Below are positions 13,331 to 41,132 of a stretch of DNA of 64,000 nucleotides, one piece after another. Both the position numbers and the translations under genes were made by a program. A model generated the notes under the pieces. It did no database searches, had not been told where the DNA came from, and saw only the letters and a list, made by a program, of their open reading frames with translations. Origin of the DNA: Paraspadella gotoi. Lineage: Eukaryota; Chaetognatha. The stretch lies in the NCBI GenBank assembly GCA_051294375.1, contig CM119265.1:9744339-9808338 (forward strand). Reading direction: 5' to 3'. How positions within the stretch are numbered: position 1 is the stretch's first letter; every line of letters starts with the position of its first letter.

Positions 13331-13626
13331 AAAAAAAAAAAGGAAGAAAGTTTAAAACAAAAATAAACATCCTCCCTTCTTAACGAAACTCTAGGAAACT
13401 TTAAAAAAAGCTTAAAAACTTTTTTAAAAATTTTCTTCATTGCCCCGAAAATATCTCGAGGAAAAAAAGCGGAACGAACAAACAAGAACAAACTAAGAAA
13501 TAAACAAACATCAAAAGTAAACAAAAATTCCAAAAAGGTGATTATTAATTTTATTTTTTTCTCGGAAAGCAAAAAATTGGTTTTCTTCCAGGAGCTGTTA
13601 AGTTTGTGAGAAAATGGGAGGGAGGG

Positions 13627-13629
13627 AGG

Positions 13630-13712
<83 letters not shown>

Positions 13713-13731
13713 AGAGAGAGAGAGAGAGAGA
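13627..13731. repeat. (GA)n microsatellite
   Basis: GA run of about 100 bp with minor interruptions, preceded by GGGA units. Confidence 0.95.
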
Positions 13732-14025
13732 TTATCCAACTTTTCGAAAACTCTACCCTAAGGGGGCCAACGTAAAATTGGAATAAAAAATAGCGATTAA
13801 GATGGAAATTTTAACCATTTTTTTTTTCGTAATGCGAATAAAACCCATTTGATTTAATGGATTATAGTTTTAAATTTGAGAAGATGTGAGCGATAGAAAT
13901 AAATCCTTGGTTAACAAAAAAAAACTATCTTATCAAACAAAATTGTTTTATTGCATAATTTTTAAGTTAATACTAAGTTAAGGTAAGGTAATACACTTAA
14001 GTTAAGCTAATACACTTCGGTGCTG

Positions 14026-14028
<3 letters not shown>

Positions 14029-14119
<91 letters not shown>
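14029..14119. repeat. (CT)n microsatellite
   Basis: Pure CT run of about 90 bp. Confidence 0.96.
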
Positions 14120-14122
<3 letters not shown>

Positions 14123-16135
14123 ATGAAAAAGGATTCACAGAAATAAAAATGATGAATGTAAAGAGATAAAAAATCTATCGCCAGCGAAGCTTCTTCGGCA
14201 TTTTTTAATCAGCCGAAACTTACTCCAAAAACTCATCCAAAAAAACCCCTTCGAACTTACCCTTTTGCTTCCTTTTCCCCTTACTTTGCCAAACGACCTT
14301 TTTTTGGTCTGATCTCTCTTCAGACTTAAGGTTTTCCCCCTTATCTCTTTTTTTTAAATATTTTTTTTAGCTCTTTTCCTTTTTTTGTTTTTATTTTGAT
14401 TCTTTGCCAATCAATTATTTGATTCTGTCACCAAAGATTCTCACCTCGAATTTATTCTGGAAACTTCGTTCGCCTCCCAAGTTTCGCGTGGTTATGAAAA
14501 TGGGACAACCAATATAAAATGTAATAATAATAGGTTATATATTTATACTTAACAATATTATTATCTTTAACATTAAAGAACACTCTACAACCTTTTAAAA
14601 ACCTTTTATTAATAACAAAAACGATATTAATATAGTTGAATACAAAAAACAGTAACGGTACTACTAATAACAGCGTTACAAAAATTTTGCCCCTCACTCA
14701 AAGTTTTGACATAAATGACTAGATTTTGTAAAGAGCTTCGGCATAATAAATACTAAAAGTAAAAATTTATGTTTATGAAAAAAACCGTCTAAGGACTTCT
14801 CTTACCGAGAAACGTAGTGAACTTGGATATGCGTTGACGATATTTTAAGAAAATATAACAATGTAATATATATTGATGATAACCAAAGGTGAAATTTTCT
14901 AACTTTACAATATGCAAATGAGATTTAAAGGATACTACGTTTCCTAATTTGTTTTTTTTTCTCGACTCGGCGCCATTTACCCTCGGATTACGAGAGTCGA
15001 GTTCATCGCCAGAACTTCCGATCTTTTTTTCGCGATTCCCTAACGCCGCTCGTCCAATCAGATTCCGATTTATCCTCTCCAATTCTCTTTTGCCGTTGGA
15101 CCAATCAGAAGACGAGTATCGATATCTGTACTTTTTTTTCGATCTTTTTCTTTTCGGAAAAAATAGAAGAAACGTTTTCGGACAAAATGTCGCTCGCTTT
15201 GATCCGATTTTTTTCTCTTATTTTCTCGAATCATGGGAAAGAGTAAATGAGCAATGAGCACTCCTGTCTGTGCTACCGATTACAATTAACTTGCTAAAAA
15301 GTTTTAGTGTTTTTTTTTGTTTCTATTTTTAAAAACGATTTAAAAACAATAAAAATCAAAATTCTTCTAGTATTTTTTTTTCATCATTTTAAATTTTTTT
15401 TTATCCAACTCAAAACTTTCTCAGAATCGTCTTGTCACAACGTTTTTAATCACACACAACAACGTTAGAAAAGTAAAACTAGAGTAAAAATGCCAATTTA
15501 TATTTAAATGTAAAAGTTGCGAGATAAAAAAAAAAAAAAAATAAGTCATATTGATTCGTCAAAACAAACCGAAATTGATTTGTTTGACTTTTATCATTCA
15601 ATGTTCAAAGTTTAATCTTACATGTCTTTACAACTTTACTTAATGACGCACTTTCTGAAAAAAAAATCACGACGTGACTAATTTGCTAAAAAATGTCGCA
15701 TGATTTTTTTTTCAGATTCGTTGTTTGCTCGGTGTTATCTAACGGGCGCCTCAACGTCCGAACTTTGTGTCGATTTTAATCAGACGAAAAATTTATATCA
15801 AACAATTTTTGGCGAGAGATAAACATTAAACCCACGAACTGACCGGGTCAAGAAAGTCAAGAATGGAAGGGAGAATCAAATTTTATTTTTTTTGCTTTTT
15901 AATTTAATGTTAGAAAAATAAAGATTTTATGTTAAGTTTTTTTTTTTAGAAATGAAATTAGAAAAAGAATCGGCCCTAGGGTTTGAGCACAAAGAAATGA
16001 TCCCGGAAATTTTCAATCTTCGGTTGATTAAATGGAATTTTGTTCGACTTATATTTAAAGCAAAAATAACAAAATAATTAAAAAGAAAAAAAGAATAGAA
16101 TTTCGAAAATTAAAAGAGTCCGAAGAATGTGAGGG

Positions 16136-16139
<4 letters not shown>

Positions 16140-16185
<46 letters not shown>
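16140..16185. repeat. (CT)n tract
   Basis: Pure CT run. Confidence 0.95.
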
Positions 16186-16188
<3 letters not shown>

Positions 16189-17734
16189 TTTGTATATTTT
16201 TGTTTCTTTGAGCCTTGTTATTTCAAGATCGCTCTTTTATCCGTTTCAAAACGTTTTTTTATAGCCGAGACTCTTAATTGCACTCTAGGCTAAGGGTACG
16301 ATTTCTTTTGTTTTTTTGCTAATAGTTTGTTTTAAAATTCTTCGAATCAATGAATTTAAACTTTCCTTTTCCACCGGATTTAACTCACTTTTAACCATAA
16401 CCGCGTCTGCGGTGGGCCGTAGACAATGTATTTCGCAATTCTGTGTAAAATTTGTTAATAACAATTGTGGCTTTTTGTCAAATATTGACCTTCATCAATT
16501 CAAGGTCGCGAAAATCTATATGCTAGCCAAATAATACGTTTGTTTTTTTTTAAATCCATCATAAAAAGTAAAGCGATTTACAACATTTCTTTCATTTTTT
16601 CTCCAAATAACTTTTAACTGATAGCGTGTGAGTCACTAGGTCAATCAAAAATTATCATTCTGTAAAGTGTAAACATCTCGTCAGAAGTAATACGTATCTT
16701 GATCGTTAATTTCTCGTTTGTTTACATTTAGATAACAAAAAACATCACGAGATCAAAGTTTGATAAAAAAAGTCTTTCATCGTTTGTGGTCGCAACTTTT
16801 TGACTTTTGATGGTTTTGACTCGAATATGACCTCGGTCTTAGACGGAGAGAGAGAGAGAGAGAGAGAGTCGTTGGCCATTCTCATCTCGTCTGCAGAGAA
16901 CGTTTCCAATTTTTTTGCTCTATTCGAAATTAAAAAAAAAAAAAAAAAAAAACAACAAAAACACGAAAATTATTTAAAAAAAAACAATAGGTCTTGCCAG
17001 ACAAAGCGAAGGCAACGTGACACGACGCCAGCGTAACAGACGTGCGCTGCTCTCATGCTCCGCACGAACCCTAAAGTGACGAGCGTGATCCTTCCTAAAA
17101 TCGTCCCCCGCAAAAAAAAAAGTCCGGATCCTGTTTCGTGAAATGAAAGATCTCGTTTTCTCTCTAATTAATTGAACTAAATCACTTTTTCCTTCTTTTT
17201 TTCTTTTTTCTTTTTTCTTTTTTCTTTGTTTATCTTTTTTCGTGCGAAATCCTTCTCTTCCTTCATCTAATTCGATCCTTTTTTTCGGTGATTCAACGGA
17301 TCGATTGAGATTTTTGGTCTCACGGTGTCCGAGCGATTGGAAAATCTTACCGATTGTTAATCATTATGATTTTTTTATTATGTATAATAATATTATATAT
17401 ATTTGATTTAATATATTTATAATAATTTTATATTCTAATAAAATAATACAATCATATTTATATTTTATATTTAAATGATTTTGTTAAATAAAAATAATAA
17501 AAATAATAAAATTCTATTAATAAATAAGCTACCTTGCATTTTATTTTTGAAAAGCTATATTTAATAGTTATTTTTACTATATTATAATTTAATATTATTT
17601 ATATATACAACAAATTGAAAAAAAACAAACAATGTTTAATATTATTTTTATACATGCTTATTAATTTGTACTAATTTTCCAAACAATTTTCCGACAAAAC
17701 TATCACTGTGTTTTGATTTCCTTTTAGATCCCTG

Positions 17735-17794
17735 ATGTCATCGTCGCCGTCGTCTTCCTTCTCCTCCTCCTCCTCCTCCTCCTCCTCTCCCTGA
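17735..17794 (+). CDS. Short upstream ORF, poly-Ser, before the PDZ gene
   Basis: ATG at 17735 opens a 19-codon frame that is nearly all Ser (from a TCC run) and stops with TGA at 17792-17794, 27 bases before the main ATG at 17822. The sequence just before it, TTGATTTCCTTTTAG ending at 17727, looks like a splice acceptor, so this may be the start of a 5' UTR exon. If it is in the mature mRNA it could reduce or gate translation of the main frame. It may also have no function. Confidence 0.35.
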   Translation: MSSSPSSSFSSSSSSSSSP

Positions 17795-17821
17795 CTCCCC
17801 CTCCCCCCTTCCTCTCTCGCC

Positions 17822-23384
<5,563 letters not shown>

Positions 23385-23556
23385 TTAAGTAATAAATATT
23401 ATTAATATTATTAATATGAATTAGCGTCTGTAAACGACGAACGTTTCTCCACTGATTTGATTTTTTTTACTCTTTGATTTTTACGTGATTGTTTGTTTTC
23501 TTTCTTCTCGTCTCTCCATTGTTGCTATTTGTTTCCTGTGATTTTTAAGCTTTGAC

Positions 23557-23562
23557 AATAAA
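23557..23562 (+). promoter_or_regulatory. Candidate poly(A) signal of the PDZ gene
   Basis: AATAAA 173 bp after the TGA at 23382-23384. An earlier AATAAA-like motif lies at about 23391. Confidence 0.5.
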
Positions 23563-24138
23563 ATTTTATTACTTCTAGTGAAATGTTTTTTAACGTAAGA
23601 TACAAGTCCGGGATTAATTTAATTATGAAAGGTTGAGCTACGTGTCATTTATACAATTTTTTTTACGTAGAAACGAAAAATTCTTTAGGAAAACTTATAG
23701 TTTGTTTTTAACATACATAATCTGTTCGTGGACTTCGTGCCTGTCGAGTGTCGACGCTCGATTTGACTTTTATTTTTTTGTGAGCTTTAAAATCGTCAGG
23801 TGGCAGTTGTAGTTAAAATAATACTTCGAGGGAATCTCGAGAGCGAAAATAAGAACAGCCGTCAAAATTTAAACAAGTATGATTCTAACCTGTTTAGTAA
23901 AAAAAAAATATAAAACAAAAAATAAAAAAAAACCTAAAAAAACAACAACAAAAAAAACAAATAAAAATATAACATACTTTGATATGTTAATTTTATTCGA
24001 CTTTTAGTACATGATACTAGGCAAGATAACTTGTTAACTTCATGAAAAGAAAATCTTATCATTTGTTGTACGAATTTCAAATAACGTTTCTCATGAGAAA
24101 CAACTCTCAAGCAAATTCGTTAACATTTAGTCAAGTAA

Positions 24139-24141
<3 letters not shown>

Positions 24142-24173
<32 letters not shown>
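24142..24173. repeat. (GA)n tract
   Basis: Short pure GA run. Confidence 0.9.
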
Positions 24174-24177
<4 letters not shown>

Positions 24178-24834
24178 TCCGGTTTTCGCTCGTGTCTCGC
24201 GCGTCTTTTCACGCGCCGTTTTCACGATTCACGTCTCACGCGCTTTTTTCCTTCTCGTAGCAAACGCGTGACTCGGCCGCGTTTGACGAAACCTCTTTAT
24301 ATGGATTTTGTTTTCACTAATTCACAATTCACAAAATTGAATGCCATTCGTCCATCATATCTTTGAACATAACCTCGACATTAAGTAAAAAATCTACACA
24401 AAAGTATTTTGGTAAAAAATGAGAAAAACTTCAAGTAAAATTTAGTTTTCATATATTTTTTCTTCGTAAGTTACAAATAAAAATTTTCATAGTATTTGCA
24501 GCTGATTTTATACACTGAAAAAAAATCATTATAAAACTTAAATTAAATTAAAAAAATAATTTTCAATTGAAATAGATTTGAAAAAAAAAATCCTAAGAAA
24601 AAAACTCTTCTCTCAGACCGCTTTTTTGTTTTGCGATATAAACCGCTTCTCGAAAAAAAAAACGCTTCTCTAAAATAAAACCGCTTCTCATTGAAAAAAT
24701 CTCGACTCGTTCGAGATTTCTTAACCGAGAGAGAAAATCGCTTCATCGAAAATGGATTATTTTAAAATTGACTTCATAGAAAATTGGCTTCAAAGAAAAA
24801 CCGATTCAATGAAAAATTTATTCGATTAAAAAAG

Positions 24835-24835
<1 letters not shown>

Positions 24836-24930
<95 letters not shown>
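24836..24930. repeat. (CT)n microsatellite
   Basis: Pure CT run of about 95 bp. Confidence 0.96.
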
Positions 24931-24933
<3 letters not shown>

Positions 24934-25662
24934 ATTCAAAATAATCGAAGAGGTTTTTGTCTCATTCTTCGAGCGGTAAAAATTTTCTCGATCCAATTTC
25001 AAAAAAGGAGGAAAATTGCGAGGAGGCAATTATTTCCTCGAGATCCGCCGCGTCGGCACTATTTTCCAGAAGCGACCCATTTCTCAGTTAATCTAATTTT
25101 AACCCTGATATCTAATTATATATTTTTTAATGCATACAATCGAATCGCTAACCACAATCATTTAACATAATACCTCACATTGATTTTTTATTCTCATCTC
25201 TACTCTCAACACTAATTTCTAACATTAAACCTTAAGAAAAACTGTAACCAACTCCCTTACTCTAAATCCATAACCTTAATCCTTTACTTAATTTTTTTAA
25301 CCTAAAACTAAACTGAATTCGAAATTTAAGCTGAAATGGAGCGCTTTCGGAAATGACGGCCTTCGCGTCTTCGTAGCGCGAATGGGCGTCGTCGTCGTTG
25401 TCGTCGTCGTCGTCGTCGTCTTCGATCTCGTCAAAGAGTCAAAAACCCTAAATTTAAATGGAATGTAAAAAAGGAAGAAATGACGTCAAAGGACGAGAGT
25501 GAATCTTCTTTGTTTTGACTTCAAAATGGAAATTCTCACTTTTTATTCTCTTTTTCTTCTTTCTTTCTTCTTTCTTTTTATTTTTCGTCGAATTCTTTGG
25601 CGAAATTCTTGACTCGAAAACCTTAGTTTTTGATTTTGGGTGAGAGGGGGAGGGAGGGGGAG

Positions 25663-25789
<127 letters not shown>

Positions 25790-25859
25790 TTGTATCAGAT
25801 GAAGGTAGAAGGGAAGGGACGAGCGATGGAAAAAAGAGATAGTAGACAATAATGAACAA

Positions 25860-26060
25860 AATAGAGTTTAGAAAAGAAAAGAAAAAAAAGAAAAGAAAAG
25901 AAAAGAAAAGAAAAAGAAGAAAGAAAAGAAAAGAATAGGAAGAAGGAAAGGAAAGGAAAAGAAAGGAAAGGAAAAGGAAAGGAAAGGAAAGGAAAGGAAA
26001 GGAAAGAAAAGAAAAAGAAAAGAAAAGAAAAGAAAAGAAAAGAAAAGAAGAGAAAAGACA
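25860..26060. repeat. Purine-only (GGAAA/GAAAA)n array
   Basis: About 200 bp almost free of C and T, made of AAAAG and GGAAA pentamers. Together with the GA tract at 25667-25785 it gives about 390 bp of strong purine asymmetry. Confidence 0.93.
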
Positions 26061-26324
26061 AGACCAGGTGAAGATAGAGAGATAGAGGAAGACGAGAGGC
26101 AGTGAGAGGCAGAGGACGAAACTTAAACTCCCCAACTATGAAACCCGAGCGGAGAAAAGAGGCAGAGAGATTCGAATCTCTATAACCCTATCTCTTTTTT
26201 TTTTTGAGCTTCTGCCCTTCGGGGGTCGACGACCGCCCAGGACGAAAACATTTTTAAAAATTTAATAAAAATATCGAAAAAAAAAATCGATGAATATTTG
26301 CGAAATGGGAGAGATCGAAATGTG

Positions 26325-26460
<136 letters not shown>

Positions 26461-27200
26461 CCGCATTTAATCGGCTGCGACTTTGGATCGAATTTCCTCG
26501 TTTAACAGAAAGGGAGATATTTTGGGGAAAAAATTAAAAAAAATTTAAAAAAGGAACAAATAAAGGAATAAAGGAGAAAACTGGGAGGAAAAAATTAAGA
26601 CAAATGTTAAATTTTACGCAAGTTTGAATTGAAATGTTATAAAACTACTCAATAAATTTGAATTAACTTAACTTCTCAATCTCACAGCTTAAATCTTTAC
26701 CAGTAAATTATGAATTAATCAGTTAATTGATTAATTAATTACAAAAAAAAACAACTAACTTTTAATTCGGTTTCGTCGTTTTCTGTATATTTTTAGACCA
26801 AGCTAAAAGTTACCTTACAATGTTCACTCTCCGATTAGAAGCTTTGTTTCTACATAAAAAAAAAAACAAACAAACAAATCAGTTAAAACATGTAAACAAA
26901 AGAACAAGGGAAAATGAGAAGAAGTGAAAATCGTCGACGGAGATTGTAATTTGCGTCCAGCGTCGATCTTTCCTTTGATGAAGAAACCGACTCCTTCATT
27001 TATTTATTTACGCTTTTCTTTGTTTACGCCTTTCACTTTTGTTTATTTATTCAAAGAGGTCGCGACGAGGCGAATGAAGTAAAGAGAGAAAATTAAAAAT
27101 GGAAAATCTGTTTTCTTTCTTTACCGACGACGAGTAACACATTAGTACAAAAAAAGTGTACATATTAATTTATGATCGACCGACTGCTAATAGAAACTGG

Positions 27201-27203
<3 letters not shown>

Positions 27204-27261
<58 letters not shown>

Positions 27262-27401
27262 ATCTCTATCAATCTTCCTCTCTCTCACTCTCCATCTCGT
27301 TCCCGCACATATATCGTCTTTTTCTTCAAATTCGTTACAATTTTCGACCAAAGCACATCTGTTCCGACAATAAATCTAAATTAAATCTTTTTTTTTCTTT
27401 T

Positions 27402-27493
<92 letters not shown>

Positions 27494-27500
27494 TATTTCT
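27204..27500. repeat. (CT)n tract and (TTTC)n array
   Basis: CT run at 27204-27260, then a nearly perfect TTTC array of about 100 bp at 27400-27500. Confidence 0.94.
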
Positions 27501-27893
27501 TTCTTTCCCCCAAGATGTTCCAGTGCGAAACTCGTTATCTTGACTCAACAGGAAACTCGAACAAAAAGTCACACGTTTACGGATTTTCATCTGATTTATC
27601 GAGTAACACAAGAGGATTTATAGAGTAATACGAGAGATTTACAGTGTGATACGGAACGATTTATAGAGTAAAACGATACTTTTTACAAACTATTAGATGT
27701 CGATTATTTTTATAGTTGATTTGCGACGGTTCTGATCATTTTTAATATTATTATTTGATAAAGTCTTCTTGTTTTTCACTTTAACTTTATATATGTATAT
27801 GCGGGCCACTTTTAACCAAATTGATACTTGTATTAAGTTTTAACTTTCTATAACTGCGCCATTAACCAATGTCTAGTACTCGAAATATATAAA

Positions 27894-27897
<4 letters not shown>

Positions 27898-27988
<91 letters not shown>
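27898..27988. repeat. (CT)n microsatellite
   Basis: Pure CT run just before the left end of the first copy of the large duplicated block. Confidence 0.95.
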
Positions 27989-27992
<4 letters not shown>

Positions 27993-28002
27993 CCCCCGCT
28001 CT

Positions 28003-32003
<4,001 letters not shown>

Positions 32004-32825
32004 CTGTATTCTTCATATGCTGCCTCTCCGTACGTCCACATTTAGCCTCAGTCTACGTGGCTACACACACCATACACCAAGCGTTATGTCTTCATCCATT
32101 AATCTTAATCCACCCAGTCTAGAGTTGGCAGCTACTCCCACAAGAAATCAACTAACAAATTTTATTTGATTATCGAAACATCATCCCCTCTCTCGCTACA
32201 TGAATTTATCGCGATGTAGGGTATGTCGGTATGATCATTAATTAGTACAAAAAATATTGTGTTCGATTAATTATCCTCGGGACAAGAATTAGTAAAACAT
32301 ATAATACTACGTTTGTCGTAATAATCCATTATAAAATAAGAGTCAAGACGTATTTTTAAATAAACACTAATTTTATAAAAACTTTTACTTAAAGATTTTT
32401 AGCAGATATTTTATTAACCACAGCAAAAATAGTTAAATCAAAAATTATTAATCATCGTTAGTACTCATAAATTTTCTGGCTGAATCAACTTCAATGTGCT
32501 TTAAAATAATAAATAAAAGGTGAAATCCTAGACTTTTTTATTCTTATCACCATCTCTTTAGTCTAGAGAACTTAATACTGCTAAAACGTTTTAGTCATTC
32601 ATTTTTTTTTGTGATCTAAACATCTCATTAAATATCATATAACATATTTTTATAAATAAGGTCTCTCTTCTCTTAGTTTTTACAAGCGAATCAAATCAGT
32701 TCTTAAAAATACAAAATAATATCTTTGAAAATTTGTGACGAATTATTTTATTACAGGATAATTACTCTCTCACATAAACTAATTGAATCTCTCCTGTGCT
32801 CCTCTCTCCATACGGTCAGCAACAC

Positions 32826-36912
<4,087 letters not shown>

Positions 36913-36984
36913 TGGAGGAATTAGCCGCTGGAGAACGGTTGCGAGAGAGGGGGGGGGTCGGGGGCGAGGAAAGAGGGAAGGGGC

Positions 36985-37009
36985 NNNNNNNNNNNNNNNN
37001 NNNNNNNNN
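36985..37009. other. Assembly gap (25 N)
   Basis: Run of N inside a G-rich purine stretch shortly after the end of copy 2 of the duplicated block. Confidence 0.99.
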
Positions 37010-38324
37010 AGGGAAAGGGCAGGAAGAGGTAAGGCTCACAAGACTGTGAGGGTGAGGCTTCGACAGAGTTTAAGGATAGTTGGGCGAAAATCGGACTGCG
37101 CCCCCAACCCCCGAGGTTAGTCCCGAGGGAACGAAAATGGCACGGGGCGTCGTGGTTTGGTTTTCGCCTCTGGCCTTAATGATGACCCGCTGAGGGGAAA
37201 GAGAAGCAGGTGGCGGGTATGAATGGCCGGGCGGATGTAGAGTCTTACAGGGTGCTCCCTCTGCTTCACTCCCCCCCCCCCGGGAGTGGAAGTCTGATTT
37301 GGACAGGGGTTAATGAGTTTGGGTCAAGTGATTTTTTTTTTACCATAATAATCATTGGCTGCTGTGTATGTTTAACATCATAAATCTATTTGCTCCTCTT
37401 TCTACCTTTGATAAAATTTTAGTATTTATAATTACAAATTAAAACAATAGAATGAATAGATAATTGAAATGACGCACAAAGTCACGAATCGATGAACGAC
37501 GATTATCCATCGCAAATTTCATCACCTGAATTTAATCCAATTTTTTAAAATTCTACCCGCGTTTAATATCCGCGACAAAATACGGGACGGACCCAAGAGA
37601 ATCGAACCTTAAAAAAAAAGAAAAAGAAAACAATCAAATCACTCGTATTCAGCCATTTCTCTCTCTCCAGTTTAGTTTTACTTAAAAAAAGAATATAACA
37701 AATTAAAACGGATTGTCATTAAACGGTTTAATTCTTGTATACATAGTTTGTATCTTTACTCCTTTTTTGTTCTTTGCGTCTCACATTTTTTTTTGACTCG
37801 TCTCACTCGTAGTACGATATTTTTTTTTCGATCCGTCAAAAAAGTTTGACATCGGATATACACCTCGTCTCTCGACGACGACCTATTTGTCGTCGTCGTC
37901 ATCCTCATTGCCCGCTTCGTCGTCTTCTTCTTCGCGCGTGAGTAACACGATCACGCGAATTCGTGATCTTCTACGAGTTATCACAGAGTCTTTGGCGTTA
38001 GGCCAACCTTCGTCACAACTCTTCACTGTTCACTCTTCCGACCTCACACCTTCTCGCTTTTCTCTTCACGTTTCACTATATTCGTTAACAATAAATTGTT
38101 AAAAGAGTACGTATAATTTAACCCCTCGATATGAATATTTACGATATCTCGTTTTAGATTTTCTGTTTATTCGGTTCAACGCTTTTCTTTTTTTTTTTAC
38201 GTTTTCAACCACAATTGATTTACTCGAGTCCTCGATTCACATCTAATTTATGATCCACGTTTTTACGGAGGTTTTCACTTTTCTCTACTTCGTAGTTTCC
38301 CTCGTATTTTTCCTCTCTTTTTCT

Positions 38325-38540
38325 TTAATGTCGTCGTCGTCGTCGTCGACGTCGTCGTCGTCGTCGCTCTGTCGAGTCGGGCGTCTTCATTTCCTTGTTT
38401 GATTTTATCACCGATTTTCTTTGTTATAGATGCCGTCGTCCCGGTCGTCGTCGTTGTCGTCGTCTTCATAGTCGTCGTTGTCGTTGTTTCCAAAGTTGTA
38501 GACTTCATCGTCTTCATCGTTGTCTTTATCTTCTTCTCTA

Positions 38541-38570
<30 letters not shown>
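38325..38570. repeat. (GTC)n-type trinucleotide region
   Basis: Several CGTCGTCGT runs (about 38327-38367, 38430-38500, 38541-38569) interrupted by related TTC/GTT units. Translations are Ser, Arg, Val or Thr runs with no sign of a real protein. Confidence 0.85.
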
Positions 38571-38571
<1 letters not shown>

Positions 38572-38815
38572 TCAGCAACTTCCGTCATAAATCATTCGAT
38601 TTTTTTCTTTCCGATTCTTCCATACTTTTAAATACATTTAAATACATTTCATTTCTCATCGCATCACCAATATCACCATTATCACCTTACCTAATAACCT
38701 TACCCTATCACCTCATCTTGAAATAAGTCCAGACCATAAGTTCTAATCGATATGTCGTAAAATTTAAAAAAAAAATTTAATTAATTGTTATTTTAAGATT
38801 GATCTTTCAAAAACC

Positions 38816-38825
38816 NNNNNNNNNN
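38816..38825. other. Assembly gap (10 N)
   Basis: Short run of N in A-rich DNA. Confidence 0.99.
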
Positions 38826-39084
38826 AATTTAGACAAAAAAAACAACAAAAAAACAAACAAACATACAAACAAAAAAACAAAACCGAAAAAAGCAAGCCTC
38901 ATTTACATCGGAGTTACCGACTCATTGACGGCAGCAGCAACATCGCAGCAACAACAGCAGCTTTAACGTTGATGACAGCAGCAGCGGCAGCAGTTCGTCG
39001 ACAAAGGATTAACAACAATTTAAATCTTCCTTATAAATCTTTGGCCATAAAATCCCTTTAATCCTCACTCATTTCGCAGCACTT

Positions 39085-39122
39085 AGCCCTTAGTTGCCCT
39101 TAGTTGCCCTTAGTTGCCCTTA
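39085..39122. repeat. 11-bp minisatellite, about 3.5 units
   Basis: Unit CTTAGTTGCCC repeats at 39085-39122 with no mismatch. Confidence 0.85.
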
Positions 39123-39469
39123 GCCACACTCTCATCTCGCTTCGAATTTGAGAATTAAGTCTACTGACGTCCTCGATCGGCGACGAATCAACATCGAGGC
39201 GTCTGCGAATACAATAAGCAACAAAGAATAATGACGTACTCCGATTCGCCGGTTTTCCTCTAGGATTGACCCTTTGTTCGACTGACCACCTAGTTTTCCG
39301 CCAACAGCGCCGCCCGACGACGGCGCGGGAAGCAACGTAAGTCGGAAAAAAACAACAAAAGGCCTTCGCGTTTGGAGAAATCGAAAACCTCAACGTGGGT
39401 CAAGAAACCTTGTTTGTTTCTTTTTCTCGCCCTGAGAGAGCCAAGGCGAGAGAGAGGGAGGGGAGAGAG

Positions 39470-39498
39470 CTTTGCGATCGAAGAGAGAGAGGAGAGAG

Positions 39499-39562
<64 letters not shown>
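39470..39562. repeat. Interrupted (GA)n tract
   Basis: GA run with several GG interruptions. Confidence 0.9.
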
Positions 39563-39565
<3 letters not shown>

Positions 39566-41132
39566 TTTTTCTCTGAGAGAAAATACAGCCGCGAAAACGT
39601 GGATGATTTTACCAGACTTCAAAGAAAAATTGGGTTAAAAAAAACGAAAGAAAAAAAAGGTTTCTTGCTTTCTCTCGCTCGCTTCTTCTCCCTTAAATAA
39701 CGAGTCATCACAAGAGAGAGAGTGAAAAAGAAAAAAAAAAACATATCTTGAGTGGTTTCTCCCTTCGCGAAATAATAATAATAATAAAAAAAAATTGAAA
39801 ATCTGCGAAAAAAGACATTAATTTTTTTTCTTTAAGGTGTGGGAGGAAAAGGCAGTCAGTACTTTAGGAGGAGGAGAAAAAAAATTGATTCGAAACGAAG
39901 AGAAAGAAAAAAACACGAAAAAAAAAACACGGAGAATACAAAAAAATAAACAAAGATTAGAAGTAAACAAACATCGAATGAGATTCTCGATTCATACCAG
40001 ATTTTGCTTTCATTTTCTCTTAAAGCGGAGATAAAATCGCAAAGAGAGTGAGAGAGAGTTATTCTAAAAGAGAGAGAGAATGAGAGAGAGAGAGACTGAA
40101 AAGAGAGAACAAAAAATAATAGGAAATTAACACTTTTTTTTTTATCATTTCACTCGCTGAACAAAAAAACAAACAAATTTATTAAGGGACAGAAAAATCG
40201 GTAAAATTCTCTCTTTTTCGAGGAATTGTCGATTTCGGATTTTTGACTCCGCAACTCGCATCTGCAAAAAAAAGAAGAACTGAAAAAGCAAGACGCGACA
40301 TCATAAAAAAGAAACGCGCCATAAGCTCTGGCTCTAAAAAAAAAAAAAGAAAACCGAACTGACGTGGGCGACATTTTGTTTCCTAACGACGAGCCTCGCT
40401 CTCACTCTTTCCTCCGAAGTGTCCCATCCGGACATTCACGGGAATCTGGACGAAGAGGACGGAAAACTCTCACTCTTGTTCATCCTTTTTTTCACTCTCT
40501 TTCACCGTCGTTCGGTCTTTTTCATTCTCTTACCCTAACCCTAACCCCAAAAAGGCTTCCTTTTCTCGATGCATCCCCTTCCGCCATCCCTGGACCCAAA
40601 ATGACCTCAGTTTCGCTCTAAAAAACCCAACTCTTTCGAGACAATCTCGACTCATCTAATTCTGGCATCGAGCACATTGACGTTATCTCTCTCTCTCTCT
40701 AAACTCTACCAACTTTGAACCCTAAGCGACCATCGGCAAAGCAACTGTGACAAAAAGTCATCAGCAGAAGCAACTGTGCCAGAAACTCGTCCGAAACTAA
40801 CGACGTTTTTTTTTACGCGCAACTCATCCTCCCGTTTTTGAAGGAACAGAGTTGTCCGGACTTTTCGCTGTCCCCTTTGCTTTTCTAAAACTCCGCGATA
40901 GAAAATAAACGATACGAAACAAAACGAAACAGAACGTTTTGTTTTGCCGAACCATCGCTAAAGCTAAACGCCTAACGCCTCATTTCCGTCCCAAACCTTA
41001 CCCGCACCGAAATTTACTTTCTTTCAATCTCTCTCTCTCTCTCTCTCTTCGCAAGATACCCCTTTCTCCACGCCCCAACCTCTTCCCTAACCCACTACAA
41101 TCCCCAACACACTCTCCCACACATCCCCGACC

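Noticed and set aside
38275-38631. Thr-, Val- or Arg-rich frames over CGTCGT repeats
   Set aside because: Trinucleotide repeat translations on both strands with no domain.
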